Shown in pieces: positions 13,987-25,690 of a DNA stretch of 64,000 nucleotides. A program made the position numbers and the translations under genes. Position 1 is the stretch's first letter. Every line of letters starts with the position of its first letter. Where the stretch lies: the NCBI GenBank assembly GCA_963691815.1, contig OY829651.1:12149917-12213916 (forward strand). The letters run 5' to 3'. This DNA comes from Echiichthys vipera (Eukaryota > Chordata > Actinopteri > Perciformes > Trachinidae). The notes beneath the pieces were generated by a model, which saw nothing but the letters and a program-made list of their open reading frames with translations, was not told the origin of the DNA and ran no database searches.

Positions 13987-15775
13987 AGTATTCAATTGGT
14001 GGCTCATATCCCTCGACCACAAAGGAACACTCTATATGCTTTTGTACTTAATTAAGAAAAGGGTTGCAATGAAATCGCACTAACATAATAAAAACAAAAG
14101 AAATTACATATGAACAAAGCACAGGAAACCAAATTCTAACTGCATATTTGGGGGATTTCAGATTTTTTTTTCTCCTGCTATTCTGCATTCACCATTGACA
14201 CAAATGAACACAGTGGTATACGGAAAGACTTCAGGGTATTGGCCTGCATTTAACACTGGCACTCAGCACTGAATTCGCTCTCACTGAGTAGAACACACTC
14301 ACTCCCGTTGGCACACACATTCATTAGTCTCTACAGGAGGAATGCCTACCATCTGCGCTGAAGTGATTGCAAAGACGAGGAATTCTCGGGAATCAAACGG
14401 ATAAAGTGGATCCAGCGGCCTCTCTGCCAAATATAAAGACCGTGTTTATCACATAATTACATTTCCACTTCTGCAGTGTTTATTGGCCTTACAAGTGCGA
14501 GCACATAGAGCTTTGACCATCAAAGACTTTCCAAAAATAAAAGGTGAAATCAAAGTATTAGGAGGGAAAGCCGACTGTGGGGTTTAACTGTCATGGTACT
14601 CTTCTCAGTCATGCATTAGAGGAAAGTCTTCTTCCAGTTGCCCTCGATGTGTTTTTTGGCTTTAACCATCAAAACATGAAATGGAAATAATCGTTGGAAA
14701 ATCTTTGTTTTTGTTTTCCTTATTAACCTAAACACATTTCTCAGTCATGCATCAATAGGCTGTCCTCCAACAAATCCCCTTAATAGGTTCATGAGACTGT
14801 TCAGGACCTGAATACCCTTAATATGTTCATGAGACTGTTCAGGACATGAAGCTTTGGGCAGGGTTTGACCTTTAGAATGGATACAGAGAGCAAAGTCTCT
14901 CTATTTGTTATTTTCAAAAATCAGAACATGAAGTCAACTTCCAAATGACAAAATGTGTTTATAAACTTGAGCAGTGCCAATCTGAAGCCTTCAAAAGCTT
15001 GTGCTGAGATGAAAAGGACTGTCAACTAATCAAGATTGATCATTTCATTTAATGTTGAACACTATGAGACTTGCTGTCATGCATCAATAACATTCGCCAT
15101 TAGGAAAATCACTTGTTTGGAATTATTGTGCGGCTCTAATTGATTCTGATAGGTGTTTAATGACAAATATGATAAGGCCACCCTGGCATGCAGTGTGATC
15201 ACGATTTTAAGTGAAAGAGTCAAATGTGGGTCTAGCTCTGTGTTTGTAGTTGACAGAGGAAACATTTCCAGTTTTTTGTTTTTAATCTTTAAAGGACGCT
15301 GGTTTTGGCACGTCACTGTCCCATCATCAAACCATTGCAGACACCTTTGAAACGACAGCTGTTTTCATATAATGTAATCAATGCTACTAATTCCTGGCAA
15401 GGCAACACAGAGCACAGGCAAAGGAGCGCAAATGAATTGACTCGTCTGGTGAAATAAAGAATAACACTGGGTTTAGCAGCTTGATTGTTGTCATTTTTGA
15501 AAGGGTCTTTGTTGTACGTAAGGGGTTGTTGGAATCCATGTAGTGTCAGTTTCATTTTAAAGATTATTCATTTTTAGTTTGCGTTAGTTTTTTCTTAACC
15601 ATTGAACCTAGGTTTCATTTCCGATTTCAACACGTCATTATAAACAGCCATAGACCAAAATGCCTCTGGACACAATTTGACAGACATACAACCAATCAGA
15701 GCATCAGAAAAACGTGCTGTGATTGTGTAGCATTTACACCTCTGTGAAGTGTTTTCGAGTTTGCCATCATAATCC
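13987..15775. other. Intronic, one short tandem duplication
   Basis: Repeat-poor non-coding sequence containing the 38-bp tandem duplication at 14777-14852. No exon was recognised. Confidence 0.5.
14777..14852 (+). repeat. 38-bp tandem duplication, two units
   Basis: Units 14777-14814 and 14815-14852 share CCCTTAATA, then GTTCATGAGACTGTTCAGGA, with a few differences at the ends of the units. Confidence 0.85.
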
Positions 15776-16106
15776 ACAGCCTCAGTCCATAGGTGACTTG
15801 GCTGGGAACCATAGGGTCGCTGGTTCAAGTCCCCGTGAGGACCATGTATGGAGTGTGGACTGGTGGCTGGAGAGGTGCCAGTTCATCTCCTGGGCACTGC
15901 CGAGGTGCTGTTGAGCAATGCCCCGAACCCCCAACTGCTCGGGGCGCTGGTCACTGGCAGCCCCCTCGCTCTAACATCTCTCCCTAATTGCATGTATAGG
16001 CCCTGTTTGTGCATGTGTGTATTTTGGGCCTGTGTGTGTATGTATGTATAATAATAAGAGTGAAAAAATTCAATTTCCCCGTGCGGGATAAATAAAGTAA
16101 TTCTTC
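15776..16106 (+). mobile_element. tRNA-derived SINE
   Basis: A tRNA-like head carries a degenerate A box (CTCAGTCCATAGG) and a B box GGTTCAAGTCC at 15822-15832. The body includes 'tggctggagaggtgcca' and 'gggcactgccgaggtgc', and the end reads 'aatttccccgtgcggga' + 'taaataaag'. I recognise this as a common teleost SINE. The 5' end is slightly truncated, and no acceptor-stem fold suggests a functional tRNA. Confidence 0.75.
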
Positions 16107-16192
16107 TTGCAGATGTTGAAGAAAAGAAACATACTACACAGAATTATCCAATATCAGGATTGGAATGATAACGGTTAGTAGTGAAGAAGCAA

Positions 16193-16238
16193 ACACACTC
16201 ACACACACACACACTCACACACACACACACACACACAT
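16193..16238 (+). repeat. (AC)n microsatellite
   Basis: AC array with one TC interruption. Confidence 0.93.
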
Positions 16239-19200
16239 GCATTTCTTGTACATAATTTCAGGTCTGTAACAGGATGCAAACTCTTATCTTCTGCATCAAA
16301 CGCGCAACACCCGATTTCCCCCCTCAATCTCTGCATCCCGATGTGCCTGACTGACCTCTTTGACTGACTGGGGCACACTGATTCCTGCATTGACATACAC
16401 ATTAAGTCTGTACTGCAGAATTATTCAAAAATAATGTAATTCTAAGAGATGCAGGGCGGATCATTCACACCTTTCAGTTTTCAGGATTTCCCAGCAGAAC
16501 AGAGACTCTGCTAAAGGGAAACCCTCAATATTTGATGCTGCATGAGTGTTTCTTAATTTCCCTGCATGATGTGTGGCTTTAAATTACAAAACATGGTTTG
16601 AAATTGACACCCACAAGAGTAAATGCCAAATGTCTGCTACATTTGTGCGTCAATGAATCAATACGGTGCATCCAATACAGCGGCTTAAAAATAGCAACAT
16701 CTGAACTGCACCGTGATTTAAAGTCTTTGGTCTTGGATTTTCTACCAAAGACCTAGTTCGAAAATAACATTTTCATTCAATTCATTATTGTGTTCATGAA
16801 AAGTGACTCCTGGCAGGTAATGTTTTGTTAGCACTAAAGCCCTTGCGGACGAGCCAAAAAGTTACTTTCAGAAATTGACTGGCAACCTCCCAGACTCGCA
16901 ACGAAAGCTTGCCTAAAATCACCATAGCATGCTAATTTCCGTTTTTAATTTTTCACCATGGCAGTCGTGGAGTTTATCTTCATTAAAAGCCAGTGGAAAA
17001 TGACTGGACGGATATTAAAGAGGGAGAAGAGCAGCGGTCAAGTTGGACTCAAAGCCAGAATATGACAACAGTTTATCACAGGTTTTACACTGGATTAAAG
17101 TTAAAGAAACAGTGTCAGAGTCTTTATGACGGACAGGTGACTGTTAACTACATATTGAAGCTCAGCTCTCAAATCTACTGTGAAGGCAAATATCGAGCCC
17201 TTCTTTTGAGTTTATTTATGAACTGAAAGCAATTTCAATTTGAAGTCAGCTTTAAGGGCTACCTAGATTTACAGGAACCAGTTTTATAATAAGTTGAATC
17301 AATTTTTATAATAAAAAAAATCAAAAAATGCTGGTATGTAAACTAACAACATAAAAAAATAATAGATTTTAAATCTACTCATTTTAAAATTGATTTACAA
17401 CATTGGAATCATGAGCAGAAGCTCTTAGCATTTCAGGGAAGTCATAAACTTTAAAACCTATAATCATGTCCAATTCAATTCAAAACAAAATATCAATCTG
17501 ACTTTAATCTAAAACTAATATAATCACAGCTTGTTTTGAGCCCATATTTGCATACCAGCCCAGGCCTATAAAACTCTAAAACCCTAGGGCCCAGAAAATG
17601 AACACATCAGCGATCCAGTTGGGGTCTCTGCCCTTACATTGAGAAACACTGATCTGAGTCTATCTGACAGCCCTGGTGGTCTGGAAACAACAACGGGCCA
17701 AATTGAGTCAGTCAGACATTTGTTCCATCAATAATTAATGCCTCCCTGCTCTCCTTCCTCTGATCCTTTCAATCTATTTTCTATCACTGGTCTTTTTTAT
17801 TTTAACAGCTAACATCACATCAGTGGTTCTTCCTGCTTTTCTGTCTGTTCCATCTCTTTTTTGCTCTCTCTACACCTTTGTGTCCTATGTCTCTTTTCCC
17901 TGTCCCCTTTCTTGTTTTCCTGACTGAAATAAATAGATACAAGTTTTCTTTCCATCTTTTTTGTCCAATCTGATGTTAGAATTTGTCTGATCTTGTACCT
18001 TTTTAATGTAACTGCCCATCTCTCAGGTATCTCTCTCCTCCTGTTTTCCCTCTTCCGCCTTTCTCCCTCTCACTACCATCCTTTATCTTTCCTTCTCTCC
18101 ACCTATATCTCTTAATCTTCTCACCACCCTCTGCCTCTCATCTCCCCCTCTTCCCTTCCTATCTCTTCCTCTGTATCATCATCTGGTTTCTCCCCACCCT
18201 CCCTTTCCTCAGGTCCAACAGCAGATAAATAAATGATGTCCAGGAAACTGTCTGCTTTTACAACACCTATACAACACTCCTCCCTTTCTTTCCCTTCCCT
18301 TAAATCCCTCCTTCTTCCCTTTTCCATTTTGTGAACATCCTCCACCTCCCTCCAGATCTCTCTTGTCTCTGCTGACAAAAAAACAAGAGAGGAAAGGATA
18401 GTAACCGCAGTCCTTTCGGGTCTAAATAAATCATAGCCCAGCAGCGCCTTGCTTTACAACACCGATCCTCCACTTTCATCCTGGCAGCCATGAAAGAGAG
18501 AGTAGAGATCGGAGGAAGTGAGAGAGAAAGAGACTATCTAAGGACATATGAGTAAAGGGAGTGGATATCAAAGGAAATGGTGAACGTAAAAGTGTCTTTA
18601 GTATCTGCCTTTCTTCCTAAATCTCTTTGTGAAGCAAAACCCTTCTGACAAACCGGGACATAAAGGCTAGCAGCACTTTACGTGGACTTCTAGGTGTTTC
18701 ACTTCAGTGTGCACAGTATATATTTTATTTCATACATTGCTCAGAGATACTTTGCGGTGTACATACGTGAAAATGCTCTATGCATACTGAAGGAGCTGCA
18801 GAATATTATGTAGTCCAAACTACTAAAAAAGATAAGTTGAAGAAAAGATAAATGACTTCCCCTTTTAGACGCATTGGGACATACACATTTTTTTTCAATT
18901 TTGTGATGCAACATATATTTCATGAATCTTCTCTATGTGCTTTCCAACACCTGATAACTTTAACATGTTGTCTAACTTAATAAACAATTATAACAAGATA
19001 AATGAAACTAACAAACTAAAATCTGTTTTGCATTTTTTAAAATTAGCCTACCGCCCTAATATTCAGCTTTGACTCGTCAACGCTTCTCCTGTGAAACATA
19101 TTAAGCAGCTAAGATAAAGCCTAGTCTACCAAGAAGCAGCGGCTAATTAAAAATGACTAGATTAATTAATGTGGAGATTTGTTAGTGGCACACACACACG

Positions 19201-19250
19201 GAGTTGTGCTTCTTTCAATTAGCACAGTAAATTAACAGAAATTGCTGAAA
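16239..19250. other. Intronic; pyrimidine-rich middle
   Basis: AT-rich sequence with a long C/T-dominated block at about 17730-18370. Open frames on the minus strand there are Glu/Arg-rich compositional artefacts. No exon was recognised. Confidence 0.5.
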
Positions 19251-19274
19251 CACACGCACACGCACACATATACA

Positions 19275-19354
<80 letters not shown>
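19251..19354 (+). repeat. (CA)n microsatellite
   Basis: Begins with CGCA and CATA variants, then pure CA. Confidence 0.96.
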
Positions 19355-20189
<835 letters not shown>

Positions 20190-20290
20190 CCTGATGGTGC
20201 AGTCACATGACCTTCAATCACTGTTATCTCCATCATCCCACTTTGTACAATGGTCACAAAACCAACCCCAAGAACTGAACAGATGGGGCT

Positions 20291-20330
20291 CTGTGTGTGT
20301 GTGTGTGTGTGTTTGTGTGTGTATGTGCGT
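20291..20330 (+). repeat. (GT)n microsatellite
   Basis: GT repeat with GTTT and GTAT variants, lying between two CA arrays. Confidence 0.9.
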
Positions 20331-20456
20331 ATATGTGTGAATATGCATACATCCGTGTGTGAGAGTGTGTGCGTTAAGATGCCTGAAATGAAGATCAGTC
20401 CAGCGGCAGAATTGCTTACTGTCATTCATGCCCTTTGCACACATGCACAAACACTT

Positions 20457-20600
<144 letters not shown>

Positions 20601-21711
20601 CTGCCTTTATTAAAACGTCACATTCAGTGAATATACTGTGTGCTGTCATGCTGTCTGCTGTGAATGCGTATTTACAGTGAATTGTAAATCCAGCCGAGCA
20701 CTCAGCTGTCAGAGTCTTATGAATTGCTAATACGTTGTATCTCACGCTGCCGATCCCCCGCTATCCGTCCCCTATCACTTCCATTGTGCGCTGAGCGGGA
20801 AAAAAAGTGAGGCAAGGAAATCAAAAAGCTAACTTTGCTAAAAGGGGGAAAAAAAAGATATAAATAAAGGAATCAGGACAGGTTGAGTGATTAATGATAA
20901 AATAAATCTTCTTTTGCAGCATTTCAAGTTGAACTCGAGCTGATTTTTTTTTCCAGCAGAAGAATATCTAGACTGTTTTGATGGTATTTGGACTGGACGT
21001 GGTCCACAGAGTAAGCTGCCATGTACAAAACCATTTCCCACTGTTTCCTGCTCTCTTTAATCATTCATGTGAACACATTAGGCAGCACCAGACTGCACCA
21101 GGAACACCTACAGCAGCAGGATTCTCATCAACGTGAGCCTGATACTGTCTCACTGAGATTACATTATAAATCCCTGGGTTCTACAGTATATGACTATTAT
21201 AATTATTTAAATATGTCCGATCACGTCATATTTTTGTATTTTTGTTAGGAATTCATTGTTGGCATGTTGCATAAAAATGGTAAATTAACACATGCTCTTA
21301 ATAGATTTTGGTGTCTGGTGAGCTCCCATGTCCTGAGCACAGATTTGATGCATTTAACATAATGGTCCCTGGTTTTTACAGTCTGACTTCCACAGTGTTG
21401 CTGGGTACAATAGATCTTTATGTGATAGTGAGAGAGGTCTCCTCCAGAAGCGGCCAATTACAGTTTTATTTGTCATTTTGGGCTGGACTTCATGTTCCTG
21501 GTAAAACAACGACTTTAACACTGTATTATTAGATTCACAAGTCGGTTCTTGTGGGTCTCTTTTTATGGACCTCAACCGTGCACACTTGCACTGACCAAAC
21601 AGCATTTATCTTTGTGCCATGTAACCGGGGACAGACAGAGGACAGAGGTTGGGATCATCTTGTTCTCTCCCTTGTTGTCTAGTTCCCTTGTTTCTACCTT
21701 CCTTTGTCTTT
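20601..21711. other. Intronic, no recognised feature
   Basis: Ordinary non-coding sequence. Confidence 0.5.
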
Positions 21712-22115
21712 CTGGTAACACTTTATTTGAATGGGGTGTTCATAACCTTGTTATGACACCTCTCATGAACACAAATGAGTCTTTATGAAGGCTTTATGAA
21801 TGTTTATGCCCATTGTCATTAAGTGTCATTCAGTACATTATGACACTTTTAATGACACTGTTTGGGATGTTTCAGTAATGACAACTTGACATTAACCAAC
21901 ATAACCTGTCATAAACATGTCTTGGCCAGGACATATGTGTTTGGTTTTGCCTTTCATGAGACCATTATAATTGTGTCAAACATATGCATTGACCTCAAAT
22001 ACAGTGGTACACTTGGGACTGTTAGAAAGATGTCATTAAGTTTCATGACTTTGTAACATGCTTTGATAATGGTGGCATGAATAAATCCCTTGACCTCAAG
22101 TAAAGTGGAACCATT
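21712..22115. mobile_element. MITE-like inverted-repeat element with duplicated right end
   Basis: The left end GGTAACACTTTATTTGAA is matched in inverted sense by the right end near 22098-22115 (GGTTCCACTTTACTTGAGG when reverse-complemented). A second copy of that right end lies at about 21992-22010 (CCTCAAATACAGTGGTAC). The interior is rich in TGTCATTA words. 'ggtaacactttattt' elements are frequent in fish genomes. Confidence 0.5.
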
Positions 22116-22868
22116 TGGAATTGTCATTAATATGTCATTAAATGTTATAGGCCAGTTTGGCGTCAGGGGATGCAATACAGAGGTGATTCAGGTGTTTTAC
22201 TTTCTGCTAAAGTAAACGCTAACTGTAGTTAGCTGCCATTAGATAGTTAGCTCCGTTAGCTCTGTTAGCTGCATAGCTAGCGGACCTGTTAGCTGACTCA
22301 GCCAACCCACACCAGAAGCCAACCCCCGGCAAGAAAACCGCTGTACCTTCTGTACTGTATTCCCTGTCATTAAACTGGCCTCTGTCGGTCTCCGAGGCTG
22401 TGTTCGGTCCCAGTCCAGTCATGCTCCATTAACGGCCAGCTGTGTGCTATTTGAATTTATATATTTACAGGAAGCTAGGGAGGGATGACATGACATGAAT
22501 ATTGATGGTGTTCACAGTAGCCAACAGTGCTGAATGTGCGTTATAACCCCTTGCCATGCTAGAGGTTTAGCTGACTGTCTGGACTGGGAGTACCCAGTGA
22601 GTCGCCGGACCAGGACTAAACAAAGCCTCTGAAACTGACATCACCACCAACACTGCAGACAACTGAAGCAATGTTGGTTCCAACCAAATAACTTTCTTTT
22701 TCCAGCTCAATGTTTCATAAAATCAAGACATGACACTATAACCTTTAGATGTTTTAGCACAAAAATGGGAGGTGTATGCTTTGAGAGTTCAATTGTTGCA
22801 ATGAACTGAAGCTAACGCAAAACCCCAATGAAGCACATCTGCTTCTTTGTGAGAGCAAGTCACAGAAA
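22116..22868. other. Intronic, GTTAGCT-rich patch
   Basis: 22225-22300 contains several GTTAGCT/GCTAGC words in a short span. The rest is ordinary. Confidence 0.5.
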
Positions 22869-22901
22869 CACACACACACACACACACACAAATACACACA
22901 C

Positions 22902-22956
<55 letters not shown>
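22869..22956 (+). repeat. (CA)n / (CACATA)n compound repeat
   Basis: CA repeats flank about six to seven CACATA hexamers near 22898-22941. Confidence 0.95.
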
Positions 22957-23356
22957 TTCATGTAAAATGATGCACGCCTGCACACACACATTAAAGTGTG
23001 GAGAAAGTAGACACCTTTCCTGACACAACCTCACTGCACAGTCGGCAGTCACACCTCTGAGCATTATGACAAATGAGCAGCTCTAAAACTGTGGACAGAT
23101 CAGACGCACAAACTTGCACACACTCAATCACAGACACAGCTGGAAGCAAATATGCATCAACGTATTCCCATATGCAGAGGGAATACCCACATGCACTAAC
23201 ACACATGATACAGAGAAAGCACAAACCACAGCAGGTGGCAGATACACAATTTTCCTCACTCCTTGTGTGCATTGTAAGTCAAGGACAACACATTCGCTGG
23301 TGAATGAACAGGTACGCTGCACTTCATCCTTGCAAGCGAGGGACACAAGCACTTAG

Positions 23357-23359
<3 letters not shown>

Positions 23360-23395
<36 letters not shown>

Positions 23396-23423
23396 GACAC
23401 ACACACACACACACACACACACA
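23360..23423 (+). repeat. (CA)n microsatellite
   Basis: CA array interrupted by TACAGA. Confidence 0.95.
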
Positions 23424-23499
23424 GGGATATCGCAAAAATATTCACAAATTCAAGAATTCACACAGAAACAAATACAGAAACTACATTTTCTCACTAGAA

Positions 23500-23760
23500 G
23501 CACATATAAGAAATAGAAAAGTAGATGAAGGGGATAGAATGAGGGAAGACAGGAGAGAGGAAGATTTGAAAGGGAAAAAGGCAGTATGAAAGGATGAAGA
23601 AGCCGAACAAGACAGAAAAACAAAGCTGATAACGAGAGGAGGAGAGCGCAGGACAGAGCCCTGCTCTCACAGACAACACATGAAAAAGAGGAGAGAGGAG
23701 AAGACGGGATGAGAGGAGGAGAAGAGAGACGGAGGAGCCGGAGTGAGAGGTCCAGGGCTT
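23500..23760 (+). repeat. Purine-rich block next to exon 6
   Basis: A/G-rich low-complexity sequence just downstream of the exon 6 donor in gene orientation, which makes it C/U-rich in the slit3 transcript. Confidence 0.6.
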
Positions 23761-23772
23761 TTCTCTACTTAC

Positions 23773-23844
23773 AGAATCTCCAGATCGCGCAGCGCTCGGA
23801 AAGCTCCATCTTCAATGCAGCTGATGTGGTTGCTGTCCAGTTGC
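23773..23844 (-). CDS. slit3: slit3 LRR exon (probably exon 6)
   Basis: This is the next 72-bp exon of slit3 and encodes the following leucine-rich repeat of LRR domain 1, the domain series that includes the Robo-binding surface. On the minus strand it begins after ..gtacag and ends at a GTAAGTA donor. Its first base completes the CTx leucine codon left open by the upstream exon, and it ends in the same CT phase. The translation reads QLDSNHISCIEDGAF, then RALRDLEI, which matches Slit3 almost exactly; recalled mammalian Slit3 has DNNHISC, Slit2 DYNQISC and Slit1 DKNQISCIEE. No stop or frameshift is present. The exon is symmetrical, so skipping it would remove one 24-residue LRR in frame. Its acceptor is atypical: a long TG/CG repeat lies where a polypyrimidine tract is expected. 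Confidence 0.95.
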
Positions 23845-23920
23845 CTGTACCGAGCACACAAACACACACGCCCGCACACACACACACACACACACACACG
23901 CGCGCGCACACACACACACA
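23845..23920 (-). promoter_or_regulatory. slit3: UG/CG-repeat 3' splice-site region of slit3 exon 6
   Basis: Reading the slit3 sense strand, the last ~75 intronic bases are an interrupted (TG)n tract with a central CGCGCGCG block, then gctcggtacag. There is almost no C/T run, so U2AF binding would depend on Us scattered within UG repeats. UG repeats at acceptors are known targets of TDP-43 and CELF proteins; CFTR exon 9 is the classical case. The repeat is directly visible. An effect on splicing is inference. Confidence 0.6.
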
Positions 23921-24443
23921 GATGAGAGAGAAGGGAGAGAGTCAGGCACAAGTCTGCAAGGTCCGCTCAGCTGGGGGAGGGACTAACAAAAGACGGGCTG
24001 CATGGATGAGTGTGTGTGGGGGTGTGTGTGAGGTGTTACCCGAGTAAGTGGGCTTAAGGTAGCAGGTGGGAGACACCGGAGGTAACTCTCTCTCTCCCCG
24101 ACACACTCCCACACACAAACACACTCACACTCTCTAGGGATGCCAAGTCCAGACAACAGCACAAAAGCTTGGGTTAAGTCTCTCACCTCAGTGCTGATAT
24201 GGCCAGCCCTGAGGAGAGCAGGAGAGGAAAAGGAGAGCGCGAGAGAGCAGACCGGTGTGGTGAAGTGGCCTGCCTGGCGTCAGCCTATCACCTCCCTCCC
24301 CTGCTGCACGCCCAGCGCACACTGGCCATCAGGAGAGAGAGGGAAGAGAGAGGTAGACACAGTGAGGAAGAAAGCGACGTAGCTACTAAAGCCCACCCTG
24401 CTTGTCTGTTCTGTAAATATTAATTGCATTTTCTCCTCTCCCA

Positions 24444-24466
24444 TCCTCCTCCTCCTCCTCCTCCTC
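24444..24466 (+). repeat. (CCT)n trinucleotide repeat
   Basis: About seven to eight CCT units, continuing into C/T-rich sequence. Confidence 0.9.
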
Positions 24467-25114
24467 TTCCTCTCCCCTCCTCCCAATGTCCTCTTTTATT
24501 CTTTTTTTCCTCTCTCTGTGAAGTGAAAGAGGGAGTAATTTCATTACATTAGGCCAGCCAATCCATTAAGGGCCTTTTACCGGCTCTGTCACTGAAACAA
24601 TTTCATTAAAAGGAAAGCCTCCGTAAATCAACCTACAGTCAGGACTCTGCCTCTCTTTCCCATTCTCCTTCCTTTCTCTCTCTCTCTCTCTCTACGTAGT
24701 CTTCTTGTCTCTCCCTCTCACTCTCCTCCCTGGCTGGCTAAACACTTCATTCGCCGGACTCCCAGATGCAGTCCGCACCCCACTGTCATCCATCCTTTGC
24801 TTTTACTCTAATTTGCTCGGCTCTAGGTATTCAACCCCCCTCCCCGCTACCATCCATCCCTCCATCCATGAACCCAACAACCCCAAAACCTACACTCCTC
24901 CCTCCCTCCTTCCTTGCTTTCCTCCCATCCATCCATTCATCCCTCTGTCTCTCCTCCCCCTCTTTTCTTCTCCAGAAAGATGGATGGCAGATATAAAGGT
25001 CAGACATTCAAAAGTATCTATATACAGCGATGTAGGTATTTTTTCCACCTTGTGCGTCTGTCCCTTGTTTCTCTTGTTTGTTTTACTTCTCCAGGAAGGA
25101 TGGGTGTCATTTAG
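24467..25114 (+). other. Intronic; pyrimidine-rich flanks
   Basis: 24530-24645 is a non-repetitive, evenly composed segment. 24650-25000 is C/T-dominated and includes a short (CT)n at 24676-24693. No exon was recognised. Confidence 0.5.
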
Positions 25115-25284
<170 letters not shown>

Positions 25285-25690
25285 CATTGGTAGTTACTGT
25301 CTGCTCTCCAGACACTAGAAGATAAAAGCATATCACTCCACCTTAATCTTCTCCTCCTTGTCCCCTTCCCCATCTCATCTCTCTCCAGTAGTCTCTCGTC
25401 CCTCCATCCCTAATCCTTTTTTTCTTTGACTTCTATCCTCTTTTTCTTTTTTCTCCCCTAGTTTCCGAGCATCCATCTTCTCCATTTTTCATGTACCCCC
25501 CCTCTCTCTCTCCATTCATAATCCATTTTTTTTTCTGCCTCCAGTGCCCTCTCATCTCCTCTCATCTCTAATTCCCCTTCACCTTTTCTCTTCTCACACT
25601 CCATCTATCCATTGCTAATCCATTTCTTCTCCTTGCTTTATTTTATCAACCTTTTAAATCTCCCTTCTTCTTCTCTAAACAGTCCCAGTA
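25285..25690 (+). repeat. Pyrimidine-rich low-complexity block
   Basis: C/T-dominated sequence with scattered CATC words. No coding signal. Confidence 0.6.

Noticed and set aside
15822..15832. Possible tRNA genes at B-box matches (also 57620-57630 and 59077-59089)
   Set aside because: Each sits in a SINE body, with degenerate A box and no complete cloverleaf.
18121..18491. Glu/Arg-rich minus-strand frames
   Set aside because: Produced by a pyrimidine-rich plus strand; no conserved motif.
22898..22941. Regularly spaced repeats resembling a CRISPR array
   Set aside because: Simple hexamer repeat without unique spacers, in a vertebrate genome.
23709..24047. Plus-strand 112-codon frame across exon 6
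   Set aside because: Antisense to the slit3 exon; the minus-strand LRR frame with splice sites explains the sequence.
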